From: Pantoea sp. Aalb
GTDB taxonomy: Bacteria; Pseudomonadota; Gammaproteobacteria; Enterobacterales; Enterobacteriaceae
Length of the DNA: 25,953 nt
Direction of reading: 5' to 3'
Assembly: GCF_009829985.1 (NCBI RefSeq)
Contig: NZ_SZZU01000005.1
Coordinates: forward strand, 1 to 25,953
The notes beneath the pieces were generated by a model, which was not told the DNA's origin, did not search any database, and was given only the letters and a program-made list of their open reading frames with translations. The position numbers and the translations under genes are program-made. Below are positions 25,676 through 25,953 of this stretch, piece after piece; position 1 is the first letter of the stretch; every line of letters begins with the position of its first letter.

Positions 25676-25826
25676 CAAGAATATATTTCTTATCATAATA
25701 GTGATTATATTTAAGTTATATACTACTTCAATGATATTAATAATAAATGAACTGATTCAAATCAAAGAATTAAAAAAAATATGATTATTCTGTTCATTTA
25801 CTTTAAATGATGTAATTATATGGTTA
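25676..25826. other. Spacer downstream of arnT
   Basis: These 151 bases, plus 1-101 on the circle, lie between arnT and the shared hairpin. This is where arnE and arnF would be (about 0.7 kb). Only the stretch equivalent to 1-95 looks gene-like; the rest is drifted A/T. Confidence 0.45.
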
Positions 25827-25953
25827 ATTGAATTCGATTTCAGTGAAGTTTTTTAGTGTAGTACCTAGAAGGGGTGTTGTTTATTGATATTGGTTAGCTA
25901 TGTTTTGTATCTTTACTATAAAATTAATGATTTAAAATATAAAAATCTATATA
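25827..25953. repeat. Second copy of the 127-base terminal repeat
   Basis: This is the same sequence as bases 1-127 and should be trimmed when the circle is closed. On the circle it follows the arnT downstream spacer and runs into the hairpin at 102-169. Confidence 0.93.

Overview
This window is almost certainly a complete circular plasmid written out linearly. Its last 127 bases repeat its first 127 bases exactly, so the circle would be 25,826 bp. Base composition is strongly A+T-rich. Genes are intact but separated by long decayed A/T spacers, and the proteins look enterobacterial. One RepFIB-type replication gene is present. The gene set (crt carotenoid genes, thiOSGF, repFIB) matches the cores of the Large Pantoea Plasmids (LPP-1) and, in part, Erwinia pEA29. 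The best reading is a shrunken LPP-1-like plasmid in a Pantoea/Erwinia-related, host-restricted bacterium, most likely an insect symbiont such as a stinkbug gut symbiont. The host assignment is inference; the composition and gene order are seen directly.

Layout on the circle. (1) 174-1409 (-): a Tat-exported bicupin oxalate decarboxylase, facing arnT across a 26-bp perfect hairpin. (2) 2164-2325 (-): a 53-aa KGG/YciG-like stress protein. (3) 3040-5325 (-): a glycosidase-like domain joined in frame to a family-4-type glycosyltransferase. (4) 5704-7500: the replication region, with a possible transposase fossil, repA (-), iterons on both sides of repA, AT-rich GATCT repeats and a tandem TATCTACAT array. 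(5) 7922-13323: carotenoid genes, crtZ (+) convergent with crtB-crtI-crtY (-, linked by ATGA overlaps) and crtE (-); crtX is absent. (6) 14033-16905 (+): thiO-thiS-thiG-thiF. (7) 16906-18992: a 2.1-kb spacer without genes but with strong hairpins. (8) 18993-25675 (+): arnB-arnC-arnA-arnD-arnT without arnE or arnF.

What the genes do together. The Thi proteins supply the thiazole half of thiamine, with ThiO making the glycine imine in place of ThiH. CrtE, B, I, Y and Z suffice for GGPP to phytoene to lycopene to beta-carotene to zeaxanthin, and the absence of CrtX implies unglucosylated product. The Arn proteins build 4-amino-4-deoxy-L-arabinose and attach it to lipid A, which protects against cationic antimicrobial peptides. 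Oxalate decarboxylase would remove plant oxalate in the cell envelope. The plasmid thus seems pared down to provisioning, protection and envelope functions. No partition, toxin-antitoxin, mobilization or intact transposase gene is visible.

Most unusual points: long perfect inverted repeats in the spacers and at the repA start; a 13-bp dyad upstream of crtE; the apparent loss of the ArnE/ArnF flippase with a possible fossil of its end; loss of the zinc-binding cysteines in ThiF; and the glycosidase-glycosyltransferase fusion, which has an eroded start codon and an internal ribosome-binding site.
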